Below are positions 34,154-45,700 of a stretch of DNA of 64,000 nt, piece after piece. Source of the stretch: Nymphaea colorata (lineage: Eukaryota > Streptophyta > Magnoliopsida > Nymphaeales > Nymphaeaceae); the NCBI RefSeq assembly GCF_008831285.2, contig NC_045141.1, positions 8,173,353 to 8,237,352 on the forward strand, given 5' to 3'. The notes under the pieces were generated by a model that was not told the origin of the DNA, made no database searches, and worked only from the letters and a program-made list of their open reading frames with translations. The translations under genes and the position numbers were made by a program. Position 1 is the stretch's first letter; every line of letters starts with the position of its first letter.

Positions 34154-35184
34154 CGAAGGGGCTTGAATCTCCCTTGTGCATGTCCTTCATCATTTTTTGT
34201 ACAGCCAATCAAGTTTCTCTAAGTCCAACATGGATCCATTTGGTTGTCCTCATGAAATTTATGTTTTTTTTTTGTGAAGAACACATTTTAAATTCAATTT
34301 TCTTGATGTTTTGATCTAGTCCGAGATGCGTGAAAGTTTGGTTTTAAATTGAATTTTCTTCTTGTTGCCTTCTTAGCTGTAGTTTAGTATAGTGGGGATG
34401 TGGTTCAGGGTAGTGCTCGTGGTTCAGACTCCATGCTTGTTTGTGTCTTAGTTAAAGTAGTTGCAGTTTGATTGTTAACTGTCGTGTTCTCTTCATTGAG
34501 CTTGTGATTCCATTTAAATGCAGAAACGTCAGTTGCACATGTCATGGCTATACCCAGGTATATAAGGATCCTTGTGTATACTAGAGTTTTATAGTCATCT
34601 ATATTTGCTGCTACTTCTTCTACTTCGGTATCTTCACTTTGTTTTGTTTCTCACTTCAAGCCTCTTGAAAAGGCTAGCCCCTTTCTCTCTTGAGTGCATA
34701 GGACACTTGAATATGCTTTTTTGTGGGGGAGACTCTACCTGTCTTCATAATTGTTTATGGTGCAGTAGAACAAGGAGGCAATAGGTTGATCTATAAAGAT
34801 TTGATCATTGGTTCTGCATGCATTGTATTTTCTCCTAAAATTGGTAGCCACTTGAAGGGGGTTGTGAAGAAAGGGATTAGGAGCATTTTATCACCTCCTC
34901 CTATGCATCAATGTACCAGTGTAATTTTTGAAATTATGATCTTATGTTGCTTTTCAGGATTTGTGGATTGACTGGAAAACTTTAGATAGGAATTTGCATT
35001 TGAGTTTATATAATTAAACTTGTTTAGGTATGAAGCTCAATTTGTGATGGCACATGTACATGGTTCATCTCTTTTTTTTTCATTTTTTTATTGCAGATAG
35101 TTGAATTTGGCATCCTTCATATATTTCTGCTATGTATTCTTGACATACTTTTACAAATTTAAGTTATTCAACCACTGTTTATAG
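33241..35184. other. non-coding spacer
   Basis: No gene recognised. It contains a poly-ATT run near 33642 and the (GA)n at 34113-34150. Confidence 0.5.
34113..34150. repeat. (GA)n microsatellite
   Basis: About 19 GA dinucleotides. Nearby ORFs consist of the ER/LS repeats this encodes. Confidence 0.9.
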
Positions 35185-35424
35185 GACCTCTCAAGTATTG
35201 GTGAAAGAGAAGCCAAGTTGATGTGCTGGTTTCCAACTTAGCTGCATGGAATGACGATGTTGTTTCTAGTTCATTAGATAGTGTTGGCTATTGGGTTGAG
35301 GGCATGCCATTTGTGCACTCATTGAGTGGTTACTGGAAATTTTATTTGGCAACTAGCCCCACAAGAACACCTATGAGGTTCTATGAGAGTACATTCAAAG
35401 ACATAAATTGCGAAGAGCTACCAG
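35185..35424 (+). pseudogene. LacZ-like GH2 beta-galactosidase exon
   Basis: Bounded by an AG acceptor and a GT donor, the exon reads KYW-stop-KRSQVDVLVSNLAAWNDD, GYWVEGMPFVHSLSGYWKFY and LATSP, then FYESTFKDINCEELPG. This matches the N-terminal region of plant LacZ-type GH2 beta-galactosidases (R-Y-W-Y-x-R...V-D-x-L-V-S-N-x-A-x-W-N-D-D-A-V...P-F-V-x-S-L-S-G-Y-W-K-F). TGA at 35202-35204 replaces the Tyr of YWYER. The rest of the exon is open. No other exon of this roughly 1100-residue enzyme was found nearby, so this is an isolated fragment. Confidence 0.85.
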
Positions 35425-37600
35425 GTTTGTCTTTTTCTCTCATATGCAAATCAGTGGTAGAGTTAGAAAGTTGAGCCGAAGGGCCACTGACTTGTCATTT
35501 AGTAGAATATAAAATGTCATTGCACGTAAGATTTTCCTGAAACAGAAGATGTGTTTTAGTTAATAGAATAACAAATTGCACTACTACACAAGAATAACTT
35601 AATAAGTTAATGAACAATATAATTTTTAATGTCTTTTTTAAGACTCTTTTTTAATACGAGAGAAAGTTGATGCCACTTAACGGGCCTTCCTTTTGGGAGT
35701 TTGTCCCAATAAAAGTTGACTTGAGATTTTTATATATGTTGTAAAGAAAACTAAATCCACACTACAAGATGAAATTGCTGCCTGAAATGGATTTTTAATG
35801 AGAAGATGGGTGTTCATAAAAATTTGTCTATATCAAACTTTATGTGCAACCTGTACAAAAGAAACATGACAATTGTTATACTCTCTTATAATTGCTATTC
35901 ATTAAGAAAACATTTTTCCTTTTTTTTAATATGGCAAATTTTGAAATGAGAAACTGCATGTGGGGCCTTTGCACATCCCAAGCCATGGGTGGTCTTTGAT
36001 GTCAACTAAAGTTATGTGACATTATTTTATACTTCTTGCTCTTTTGCCTATCCACCAAAAGTGGGAGTGGTCATTGTTTCTCTAAGCCTTACTAGTGTCA
36101 TGTTCACTTATGTGACTACTTATCTTTCTCTTGCTCTCATTCACTTATGTGACTAAATTACTAAGTTGACAAATACCTACACTCTCTGAGTTTTGCAAGG
36201 TGACTGCCTTGTTCATAAGTCTTGCAACCTGTAAAGAATCTCAAGTCACGCCTATTCAGGTACTAAGGTCTCGGATTGTGAATGCATGGCATGTGTTTGA
36301 GAGAGAGAGAGATTTCTAAATCTTCATAAATGTTGTGTTCGCAAGTTTAATTCTAACTAGAACAGGGTAACCTTGCATAGCCAAGAAGAACGAGGTAACT
36401 CTACATCATGCAATCACGTGCTTTAAGACCTTGTTGTCTTTGATTTGGTATTTAAAATGTTTGCGATCAAATAGTATTTGAATGTGCTTTGCTTTTGTGA
36501 CTTGTTTTTTTCTGTTGATTAAGAACACAAACTTTATATTTGCATTGTTAAAGTTAGTTTGTAATGTCAGCACAAAGTTAACTTCTGATGTTCTTCATTT
36601 TTATGTTTCTTCGTGCATTGGTGAACATTGACCATGTGAAGTCAACTTACCCAATTCACTAGCCCACCATTTGCATTAGTTCTTGTAGTGCATTTTCAAG
36701 TAGTACTCCTTGGAATGCTGGACTATGACCCCATATGCTTATTTTGCAGCCTTTGGCATTCATTTTCATTCCATGTAGCCCACAATTTTCTTGACCTAAA
36801 CATGCAACTTTTGCAGAACTTGGCAAACTCAACCACCGAACTGGCTTCTTCACTTTTAGACAAATTAAAGTAGCCACATTGAACTTCGATGCTGCTGACA
36901 TGGGGAACTTTTCTTTATAAAATCTCTAGGGTAGTTAGTTTGTCATTGCTGTGGATGTGTAGGGTGCAACGTTTAGATATTAACTATTCCTTATTTCGGT
37001 GTATTGACTAAGTTTTCATTCCTAGTGATACAAGAAGGATGTAGGTGAAACCAAGTAAATAGGCTACTGTGTGAGGCCTAGTTTGTGGATGGTGCCTATG
37101 TTTCTTTGAGACGCCTTCCTCTAATTATGATTTTGAGTCATGCAAACCCCCTCCCACGAAAAACTGTTTTTTAGAGGGTCAAGTTGTTTTTACATGTATA
37201 TTGTATAATTCCCATTTTAACCATATGTAGGTAACAAACCAAAAAGAAAATCTTGAAAATTAGTGTTATCTTCTCAGCTGTTCTATTACTTTTTTTCTAC
37301 TTATATTTTATATTTGACAATGCTTTCCTGAACAATCTTGAAAATTGCGTGTACATACTGATGTATGTGACTCCATGCTCGTGGAAACCTATAAGTAGCA
37401 GCTCTTTCATGAGTTTGCTGAACATTTAGAGAGAATTGTGACAAAGATAGGTTGTTTACTTATTTTCACCTACTATGCCTGTGCATCTCATTGCAATGTA
37501 GCTTCTTTGCTACCTCTTCTTTCTTTTCTTTGCATATTGTGCAGTACCTGAACACTATAAGCTGGTTGAAGAGGCAAAGTTCCCAGTAATTTTATATCTC
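35425..37600. other. AT-rich non-coding stretch
   Basis: No gene or structured repeat recognised. A short Pro/Glu-rich reading at 37543-37590 after GTGCAG could be an exon trace but is too short to name. Confidence 0.45.
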
Positions 37601-37619
37601 AGTTCACATTCAAATTCAT

Positions 37620-38740
37620 TTGTTTATATGTACAGTATACTATAAAATATATACTACATACATGTATTGTATATATGTTAACGTATATCTATGTACGTAT
37701 ATTAGTACATATGTACATACATATATAGTTTCAAATGTTATACATATTATGCATATACATACATATATATGTAATATGTTTATGTATATATATATATATG
37801 TTTATATATATATGTGTACATATATATATGATGTAATACATTAATATGATTACACTTGTATATATCCATAGTATGTAACTATGTTATATAGTATGCATCT
37901 ATGTCACATGGGTGCGGGTGTGGCTAGAGCATATATATATATATATATATATACACGTTATTTGTTATATATGTAATTTTATTTGTGTATGTTTTTAAAT
38001 TTTTTATCAAGCTTACCTTAATCTCATCAAAATTCAAAGTTTTATTAAATAGAGTGAGGGGGGGCAGGGGGAGAGAGAGAGAGGAAGGAACAAAAGAAGA
38101 GGAAAAGATAGGAGAAGGAAAAAAAGAAAAAAAAAAACAAGAGAAAAGAATAACAGATGCCGTCAGGAGCATCCCATTAGGTTTGATGAGTCGAGTGACA
38201 TGCCAGGCTGCACCCGCATCGGTGTGGGTGCGCCACCATAGTTCGTGCACCCATGTGACTTACTTTATAACATGTTATATTACATATACAGCACATAATT
38301 TATTATATATGTATATATATGTTATGTAACATATATAATACACACACGCACACACACACATATATATATATGTATATATATATAATACATTTATGTATAT
38401 ATTACATATATTGTGTATATAATGTCTACATATGGCTGTATGTATATAATATTATAGTATATGACATAAATATGTATATGTATATATAACTATTATACTT
38501 TTATATATGTATATTACATAAATATTATATATAATTGTGTATAATATATATATCACATCATAAATGTAGTATATTACTATATAAGGTATACGTAAATGTA
38601 TAATATATATATATAATACATAAAATATATGATGTATATGATATATGTATATTTATAATATCTGTATACATTAACATATAACATGTAGGTAACTATGTGA
38701 TTTATACGTATTACGTATGACATATACTAAGTATTCATCC
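37620..38740. repeat. second TA-rich minisatellite block
   Basis: Alternating TATA/ACATAT sequence like 15.4-17.2 kb, with (AT)n at about 37929-37951, interrupted by a non-AT segment at about 37960-38270 (see the inverted-repeat element). Confidence 0.85.
37903..38259. mobile_element. MITE-like element with perfect 13-bp inverted ends
   Basis: Left end GTCACATGGGTGC (37903-37915) and right end GCACCCATGTGAC (38247-38259) are exact reverse complements. Subterminal GGGTG(T/C)GGGTG words are also shared in inverted form. The 357-bp interior has an (AT)n, a GA/purine-rich tract and no ORF. No clear target duplication was found, so the superfamily is undetermined. Confidence 0.55.
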
Positions 38741-39465
38741 AGAACAAACATAAATGCTAAACATGATATGATTGGTAACTGAGCATTCTTGGTGTCCCTC
38801 AAGGGAGCACACTCACAGTGACAACATCTGAGCTTGGAAACTGGTCCCAAGCAGGAGTAGCAGAATTACAAACGGGGCTTGGAAGCACATTGGAAAGCAA
38901 AAAGTAAGGTGCTTTTGAAGTGTCTTGAGAGCACAATTTAAAGAAAGAAGCCAGCTTCCTTTGTGACCAGAACTGTGCTTCCCATTCAGGCAACTGATGC
39001 AATCTTCTTTTTTCAGTACAGATTCCTAACGTAATCAAACCCTACTTTATAAATCTTTGCCCAAGCTTAAAACTTAATTATGCAAAAAGTTTGGAGTTCG
39101 AAACTTGAATGTTTGATCTTTGTTTATAAGTTATATTTTTTGCTACCTAGTTGTTTCTTATCTTGCTACTTTGGCTCTCGTTTGCTTCATGATCTACTTT
39201 TGGGTCACTTCCAGTACATTACTTGGTTCCTACTTCCAAAAATTTGTAGGTGTCTCTCTACTCGCTCCCGATTCCATACTAACCCTGGTCCCAAGAACAG
39301 AGGCAAATGTGAATAAGTGCTTGGTGTTTTAACTAACTGGAAATAATTATGCTTTAGATAACTTATTCCTTATCGTCTTGTTATGATGTTAGCTGTTTTT
39401 GGGAAACAAGGAAGATTGATAGTGCTAGTCAATGACTAATTTTTGTCTTCTTTTGATAATTGCAG
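38741..39465. other. non-coding spacer
   Basis: No gene recognised. ORFs at 38799-39038 (-) and 39080-39332 (+) show no domain. Confidence 0.4.
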
Positions 39466-39601
39466 AATGTTGATATGGATAACTTTGATGACTTTGGCAT
39501 CGATTTGTATACAGTGCCTGAGACCTCCTACTTGGGCACAGGCTTTGATGAAAACGAGATAAAATGCATAGATAATGAAGAGACAGACAATGCAGCTCAA
39601 A
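39466..39601 (+). CDS. exon-like piece, unknown acidic protein
   Basis: TTGCAG precedes and GTTGATG follows an open frame reading NVDMDNFDDFGIDLYTVPET, SYLGTGFDENEIKCID and EETDNAAQR. It is acidic and balanced in composition, with a clear branch-point/acceptor context, and looks like a real internal exon. I cannot name the family. It may be a further part of one of the gene pieces upstream or of a gene whose other exons lie elsewhere. Confidence 0.4.
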
Positions 39602-40675
39602 GGTTGATGATTTTAATTGTTAATATGTTCATCAATTAGTTTCTCATATTGCATTCCTCTAACACATGCTAATTTAGTGCTTCTATTAGAAATATATGCA
39701 CATTAATAAGCATTTTATGCTTAAGTTGGTCATAAAGAACTGTTTTTTCTGATGGTGTTATGTTAATTTCTTTTTTCCCAAACTAATTACTTATTTACTC
39801 TCTAGTCTCTGCTTTCAAATGAAATCATTCTAGGTGTATCTTGCAAGCAGGACATGTTCAGCAATTCATGTAAATTTAAAGTTCATTTCCTTCTTGTCTG
39901 CATTCTTCATTATGTTATTGTGTATTTCCCACATTAAATTATGACAGTCTTGTTCTTACTTGGTTTTTCTCTTCTCCAACTTGGCTGCCTATTAAGTACA
40001 TGATGTGCATCCAGCATTCTAGCCATATATTGGTGCTGTTTGTAAGATAATACTGTGATTTGTTAGTGAGCTAAGAACAAGTTGGCTTTGTTTGATTTAA
40101 GTGGTTTTTTATTGATAGCTATTGCTACTATTATTGTTGTTATCACATTTATTCAGCAATCTGACATGATTTTGAGCCGTTCAAGAATGACCCTGGCTGG
40201 ATTTATACTTTGTTTCATGGTACTGAAATCCATGGATCCAAATCAATCCTCTTTGAATCAATATAGATCCAATTCAGTAAGGGCACATGTCCTTTTTATT
40301 TTTAATTATTTTCAATATTCTGATTTTTTTATTTTTTCCATTTTACCTTTTTATCACAAAAAATACAATTTTTAACTTTATCTGATTTGCAAATGAATCC
40401 TGTTTGTTTCAGCTAGGTTTTGCCCATCATAATTATTCAGCAATCCTTGTTGACTGTTTCTTAATTCTTCTGTCTTCTTTTATGCTATTTTATTGAACTC
40501 TTGTCTTGTGTCCTTCAAAATCTTTTCGAAGCCTTTCTTAAAGTGCCCGGACCTTAATGCAAGTGAGCTCATCGACGTTTCTCCTGAACGAGTGTGACTT
40601 TTGTTGTTTAAATATCTCAAGAGCATTTGATATATGTTTATTGTTGCTATTTCTTTTCCTCTGTTTATCATTAGA
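39602..40675. other. intron-like AT-rich sequence
   Basis: Lies between two exon-like pieces. No feature recognised beyond AT-rich, T-tract-containing sequence typical of plant introns. Confidence 0.4.
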
Positions 40676-40767
40676 CAAAATCATGTTCTGAAAGACTGTG
40701 CTATGGAAAGGAAAGTGTAGTGCAAGCAGATCTAGGTCTTGTGCCAAAAGATGTAAAGCTCGATAAG
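40676..40767 (+). CDS. exon-like piece, unknown protein
   Basis: Between an AG at 40674 and a GT donor at 40768, the frame reads SCSERLCYGKESVVQADLGL followed by VPKDVKLDK. Probably an internal exon of the same transcript as 39466-39601; the family is not recognised. A further piece at 40884-40929 (GLYSEFYMCHLAE) precedes the abrupt start of retroelement sequence. Confidence 0.35.
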
Positions 40768-40883
40768 GTATGCTATCAGCTGTATATTTATGTTTCTTCT
40801 TGTTTATCTAGTCACCTCTAGAAAGTCATTTTTCAGCTATCATCTCTGTTATGAAATTTCGGAAATCAGACGCATCAGAGCAG

Positions 40884-40926
40884 CAGGTTTGTATTCCGAG
40901 TTCTACATGTGCCACTTGGCAGAACT
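40884..40926 (+). repeat. 43-bp exon-like word repeated from 18733-18775
   Basis: The two copies begin AGGTTTGTAT and contain CTACATGTGCCACTTGG; they differ at about three positions. Translated, they read GLYPEYYMCHLGE and GLYSEFYMCHLAE, so the similarity is coding-like. In this copy the match ends about three bases before the inverted gag fragment starts. Confidence 0.8.
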
Positions 40927-40929
40927 AAC

Positions 40930-41270
40930 ACACGCTCAAAGCATGAAGATGCCAGGACAAAGGAGGAGAACTGGACTCATGCCTGGCAGGACACTGCCCT
41001 GACTTTCGAGCTGGAATGGGAAAAGAGAACCTAGGTTGGTCTCTTCAAGCAAAAAATGCAGTTGATGTTGCCCCAGCTAGCCAAGGCCAGCGACTGCATA
41101 CCAACCGAGGAGAGCATTCCGCCACCAGTGGACCCAAGGAATGCCCTCAACCAGTCATTACAACACTTGTCTCCTAAGGAAAGGCGAGTATGTTTCAAGC
41201 ACGGCCAGTGCTTCACGTGCGGAGCCAAATGGGGGCGGCTACATGAGTGTAAGCAGCCGACGACCTGCTA
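40930..41270 (+). pseudogene. gag: retrotransposon gag fragment with zinc knuckle
   Basis: After a TAG near 41033, the frame reads QLMLPQLAKASDCIPTEE, VDPRNALNQSLQHLSPKERR and the knuckle CFTCGAKWGRLHEC (CX2CX7HXC, about 41213-41254). The knuckle spacing is the same as in the element at 1.8-13.3 kb, but the protein sequence differs, so this is another Ty3/gypsy family. Its first 263 bp are repeated in inverted orientation at 43872-44134. Pol does not follow in recognisable form. Confidence 0.72.
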
Positions 41271-42870
41271 GAAGAAGCCAAACCAGTGGCTCTTCCAGAG
41301 CTGCCAATGGAGAGGGGCAGAGGTGTGATTGTCACCTCTTCCGTCGCACAGCCAGCCCTGTTAAAGGCAAACTGTGGGCAGCCCACACTCTCCATCTCCG
41401 TTTTGTGCCCGGTTGTGAGGACAACGCCTGCCAAGGAGACCCCAGCAATTGTGGTGAATGTAAACGGATATGTCGGCACTGCTGGAGCAGTTTGGCTCGT
41501 TCAGGGCTGGTCTGCTCAAGCCATCTTGAGTCAGCAGGGGGCTTGAATGGGGGTCAACAAAGGAGGGCCCTTCTATGCTGCCTACAAACGTTGGAAAACA
41601 AGGTGCAGGGTCGACAGCTCCATGCAAGCCTGTTTATTTTCATTGGATGGGGACCAGGCGTTGAACTTGACGCATGACAACCCTCAGCTAAAGCGACTCA
41701 GCAAGGATTCCTCCGACCTCCTTGATTGAATCAGTAGGATCCTTGAGGAGGGTGGTGAAAGGGTGACCGTATACAACTTGGGAACCAACGGCCCCATCAT
41801 GAATGCCTTGAGTTTTGAGAGAACCACCTCAAACCAAGGTAAAGGGGCAACCAGTGTGAGGCAAACAGATGGGCCAAGACTGCTGAGCTGGCCAAAGAGG
41901 ACCACTAGCCCACAGCTTAACAAACCAAATCAATTTGGGTCAAGTAAGGGGAAGAGAAACAGTTTAGATTTCAGCATATGCAGCCACCAAATTCTACCAG
42001 ATCCACTGGAGTGCATCATGGGCTACGAAGGTGTTCAGGGTGGGATCAACCTCCTACACACAGACCAAGTAACGCTGGCCTCCCTCAGAAGCATGGAGCA
42101 GCAGCCTAAGGGGGGTGGCTGGTATGTTCCCAGCCACAATCTAGGGTGGCCGCACCTTCGACAAAAGTGCCAAAACAACATCTGTAGATGCTGTAACGAA
42201 AATCACACTGCAAAACACTTTCCCTCCATGTGGCGATCTGCCATTAGAAGGCATCACGGTGAAGGGCATGCTCCAATAGGTTCAATTTCGATGGGCAAAA
42301 CCTAGACTGATCAACTCTTGTCCACAACAGCGTAGAGAAGATCAACACCTCCATTCCCAAGGTGAAACAGCAAAGGGCCAGAACAGGCATGTGAATCGCA
42401 AAGGGGACATCGGGGGCCTAACGACTGGGACCAGCAAGGATAGCTGCGACAACGGGGGACTACGTGAGCTATGACAAAAATCTGGCTGAGCTAGATTCCC
42501 TGCCCTCCACATGAGCAACAAGGTACTCTTTCGATTTCTCAGACCAGAACGCCAAGGAAAATGGCTGCACCATCCTTGGGTGTCATATTAGGTGGCTCAA
42601 TCCCGCCCAAGACAATGGACTGAAGATGGCCAGCATGGGGCACGAGCTTGAAAAAATCAGAGGCATGGTTTCGTGAAGAACGAAGCTGCCCTGGAGGAAC
42701 AACGCAGCCGCAGCAAGGGCAAGAATATAGGAAACCAAAACACTATGACTGCAAAACAGCTCCGTCTTCCTTGGGACCCCGGCAGAAGGCAGCACCACTT
42801 GAGGAAGCGCTCGCCATCATGGTGACAGGCGAGACTCAAGGAGCCTGAGAGCAGGCTCCATTTTAAGAGG
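41271..42870 (+). mobile_element. degenerate retroelement internal region
   Basis: GC-richer sequence with many stops, continuing from the gag fragment. No protease, RT or integrase motif could be confirmed. It ends in a purine-rich TTTTAAGAGGGG immediately before TGCATCTAATGCGACC, which could be a polypurine tract and LTR start, though no matching second LTR was found. The family and the right limit are unclear. Confidence 0.45.
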
Positions 42871-42872
42871 GG

Positions 42873-43871
42873 TGCATCTAATGCGACCCTACCTTTGGCC
42901 GGCCAGGATGAAGGGGCAGCGTTGATAATGCCGCGCACAGAGGCATGGCTGCGAGGCTCAACACTACCGGGCCAGACAAGGCAGCCTCTTGTTTCATTTC
43001 CAAAGGGCCTCTCGGTTGCCAAGGAGGTTAACATTGGGCCAACATCAGGCCGGGCATAAGTTTGATGCAAGCATCCAACCACGGGCGAGCTACAGGCCTT
43101 GGGCGTTCAAGCACTTCAACCAGGACAGCCGAAGTCAGCCCAGCACACGGCCAGGTGCATCCAAGAAGAACTCAGCCTTGTTCGGTTGAGTGAAACTCGT
43201 TCAACACCAGTTCTGTTTGGGACACCTTCCTGTTGTCGGGACATAGCCAAACCATGTTGACACAGCCAGAATCTCTCCATGCGTGAGAGTGGGACACTAG
43301 GCGACACAAGCCTCCTAGACATAGGTCTGAAACATGTACCACAGGCCGGGTTTTTGTAGTTTATAAATCCAAAGCCCGGACCAACACTTCCTTTTTGGGT
43401 TATGTCATTCTAATGGGGGCTTACTCATGCTTGTTTTTGGTAAGACTTGGGACGAGACGACCAAATCAGCTGCATTAATGTTCTACCGAATCGGTATGAC
43501 CAGAAGGGCACTCGTGGGAAGGCATCAGCCTCTTGTTCCCCGACGCTTCAACTTTCGGTGGACTGCAGGAGTTTTCAGGTGATCGGACGGCAGTTGTGAT
43601 GATTTTCGTCGAAGAAGGGTACACCTTGGCACCAATGGTCTACCATCGCTGATCAGGCAAAGTGTTCAACTATACCAACAACACACAGCGGCTGGAAAAC
43701 GGCGACTACAGGGCATCGGGCGAGCCACGATGGTCAGCAACAACCGGTGATCATGGAACAATGGCGAGGTTCTCCGACGAATGGCAAGGAAGACCGGCAA
43801 GCTGCTGCCCTACCCTGTCCAATAGCATCACCCAACCATCGCTGAACCGGCAGAGCTCTAACGCAACACAA
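42873..43871 (+). repeat. possible LTR or LTR-derived segment
   Basis: Starts TG directly after a purine tract. Moderately GC-rich and non-coding, with a TATA-like TTTATAAATCC near 43361. It was called only from the purine-tract/TG junction; the other end was not identified. Confidence 0.3.
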
Positions 43872-45700
43872 CATACATTTGCCTCTCCTTAGGAGTCAAT
43901 GCTGTAATAACTAGTTGAGGGCATTCTTTGGGTCCACTGGTGGCTGAATGCCCTCCTCTGTTGGTATGCAGTCGCTGGCCGTGGCTAGCGTGGGCAACAT
44001 CGACTGCATTTTCTGCTTGAAAAGACCAACCTAGGTTCTCTTTCCCTGTTCTAGCTCAAAATCTAGGCAGTGTCTTGCCGGGCGTGAGTCTAGTTCTCCT
44101 CCTTTGTCTTGACAACTTCATGCTTTGAGCGTGTAAGAGAATCCACTGCGTCACCACCCTCAAGTTTTGCCCAAAGTTCAGTTCTCTCCAATGCTGGCCG
44201 CATGGGAATTTCAGCCTCCTGGTTTGGGTACTCTGCCTGGGGGCATTGCGTGGGCTTGACCGCCCACTGCAAGTTGGCCACCGTGGTCCAGTTCAACAAT
44301 GCCCGTAGTTGCTCCTCAAGGCGACTCATAGTGATATTACACTCCTTTGCCCAAGCTATGTATCTGGTTATCGAGGTCGAATTGGAGTTTTCCTCCTCGG
44401 CGTGTGGCCAAAGTTTCCCCTTGGTCTCATTCTCCATTGGCAGAGCACGTCTATGGGAGCTCCCTGCTTGTGGCTGATCAGCCAAGAAAGGTGCACAGAC
44501 AAGGGATTGTCTAGATTGCCAAACCTCACCTTGCTGCTCCTTATCATGGCTTTCCACCGCACGCCTCCCCGATGCATTCTAGCCATAGAAGGTGGAACCT
44601 GCGGTGTTGGTGTAGCTTCATGCTGCCCCCCAATATTTGATTGGGCCAGACCTTCGTTCCTGAAAGAACCTCGATGGTCAGTCGCTGCACCACGTTGGTC
44701 GTGGAAAACAGCTTGGTCCTGGTTGGTTCGGCTGTCCATGCTCAAGTACTAGTGAGACCGAACTCCTCCTTGTCGCCAGTCTTGTAGTGCCAACATCCTA
44801 TTGGTGTTTATGTTGTGTCCCGCTCCTTTGTGTGCCAGTAGTCGTAGCTGACCTCTGACTTCACGTCCTGGGCTGAGCACTGCCAATCCTTAGTAGCATA
44901 TTGCCTGCCCTCATGTCGGGCATAGCTCCTATGTCTGTCGTAGGAAACACAGGCCAAGTGGCGCTGGCCAACTTCAGTCTACTGGCCCCACTCCTGGTGC
45001 AAATTGGGCGCGTCTTATCCCCCTTGCCATATTCATTTGCTGCGCTCCAGCCTTCTTTGCCCTAGTCTATAGAGTTAGTGCGGCTGCGGCCTTCGTTCAG
45101 CTAGGGTTCTCCTATGTTGTGGGTTGACACAGACCAGTGGTTTGCTGGAGGATAGGCTGAGCCTTTCTCATGGGGATAGTAACAAATGTTTTTGTAGCTG
45201 ACACTCTCACTTTGTCTATAGCATGATTTCTCGAGTTCAGGTTCTTCCCAGGTCTGACAGCTTTCTAGTTGTTCATACTCACGATGATACGGCTTAGGGC
45301 GACTGCAGCCTTCCCCGGGTTGGCTATAGCCGTTGTAGGGCCCAGCCGTGGGGTGATCCTGTTTGGTACTCAATTCCTCGTCAGCACTGTGTCCGCCTTC
45401 AATGAGAGCGATAGACTCATCTCGCCAACCACAGAAACCGTACGTCGAATGGCACAGCTTTTCTTCAGTCTACTGAAACCGGCCTGTCATCCACCCTTCC
45501 CCCTTACTTCCGGTAGAGTCTCCATACGAGCTTGCAGTAGTCGACCGCTTCTCTCTTCTTGCGGCTGCTACTCCAAGGAGCTCCACTCCTGCGGTTCCTC
45601 GTGCTCCCAAGGGTCAGTCTAATCACCCCAGCTTGGATTGACCGCCCTTTTCCATTAGATCAGCAGTGCCTTATTTTCGTCCAGCTCCTTTCTATAACTG
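43872..45700 (-). pseudogene. gag: retrotransposon gag fragment, minus strand
   Basis: On the minus strand the order is a Pro/Tyr-rich N-terminal part (45373-45101), then WKAMIRSSKVRFGNLDNPLS (near 44560-44500), resembling the RFG motif of retrotrans_gag. A 155-codon ORF (44557-44090) with EVWQSRQSL and AEIPMRPALERTELWAKLEG follows. From 44134 down to 43872 it repeats, inverted, the gag segment at 40930-41192. Frameshifts break it. Same family as the plus-strand fragment. Confidence 0.6.

Noticed and set aside
42873-43871. Confident call of a 3' LTR
   Set aside because: The purine tract followed by TG is suggestive, but no second copy, CA end or target duplication could be found in the window.
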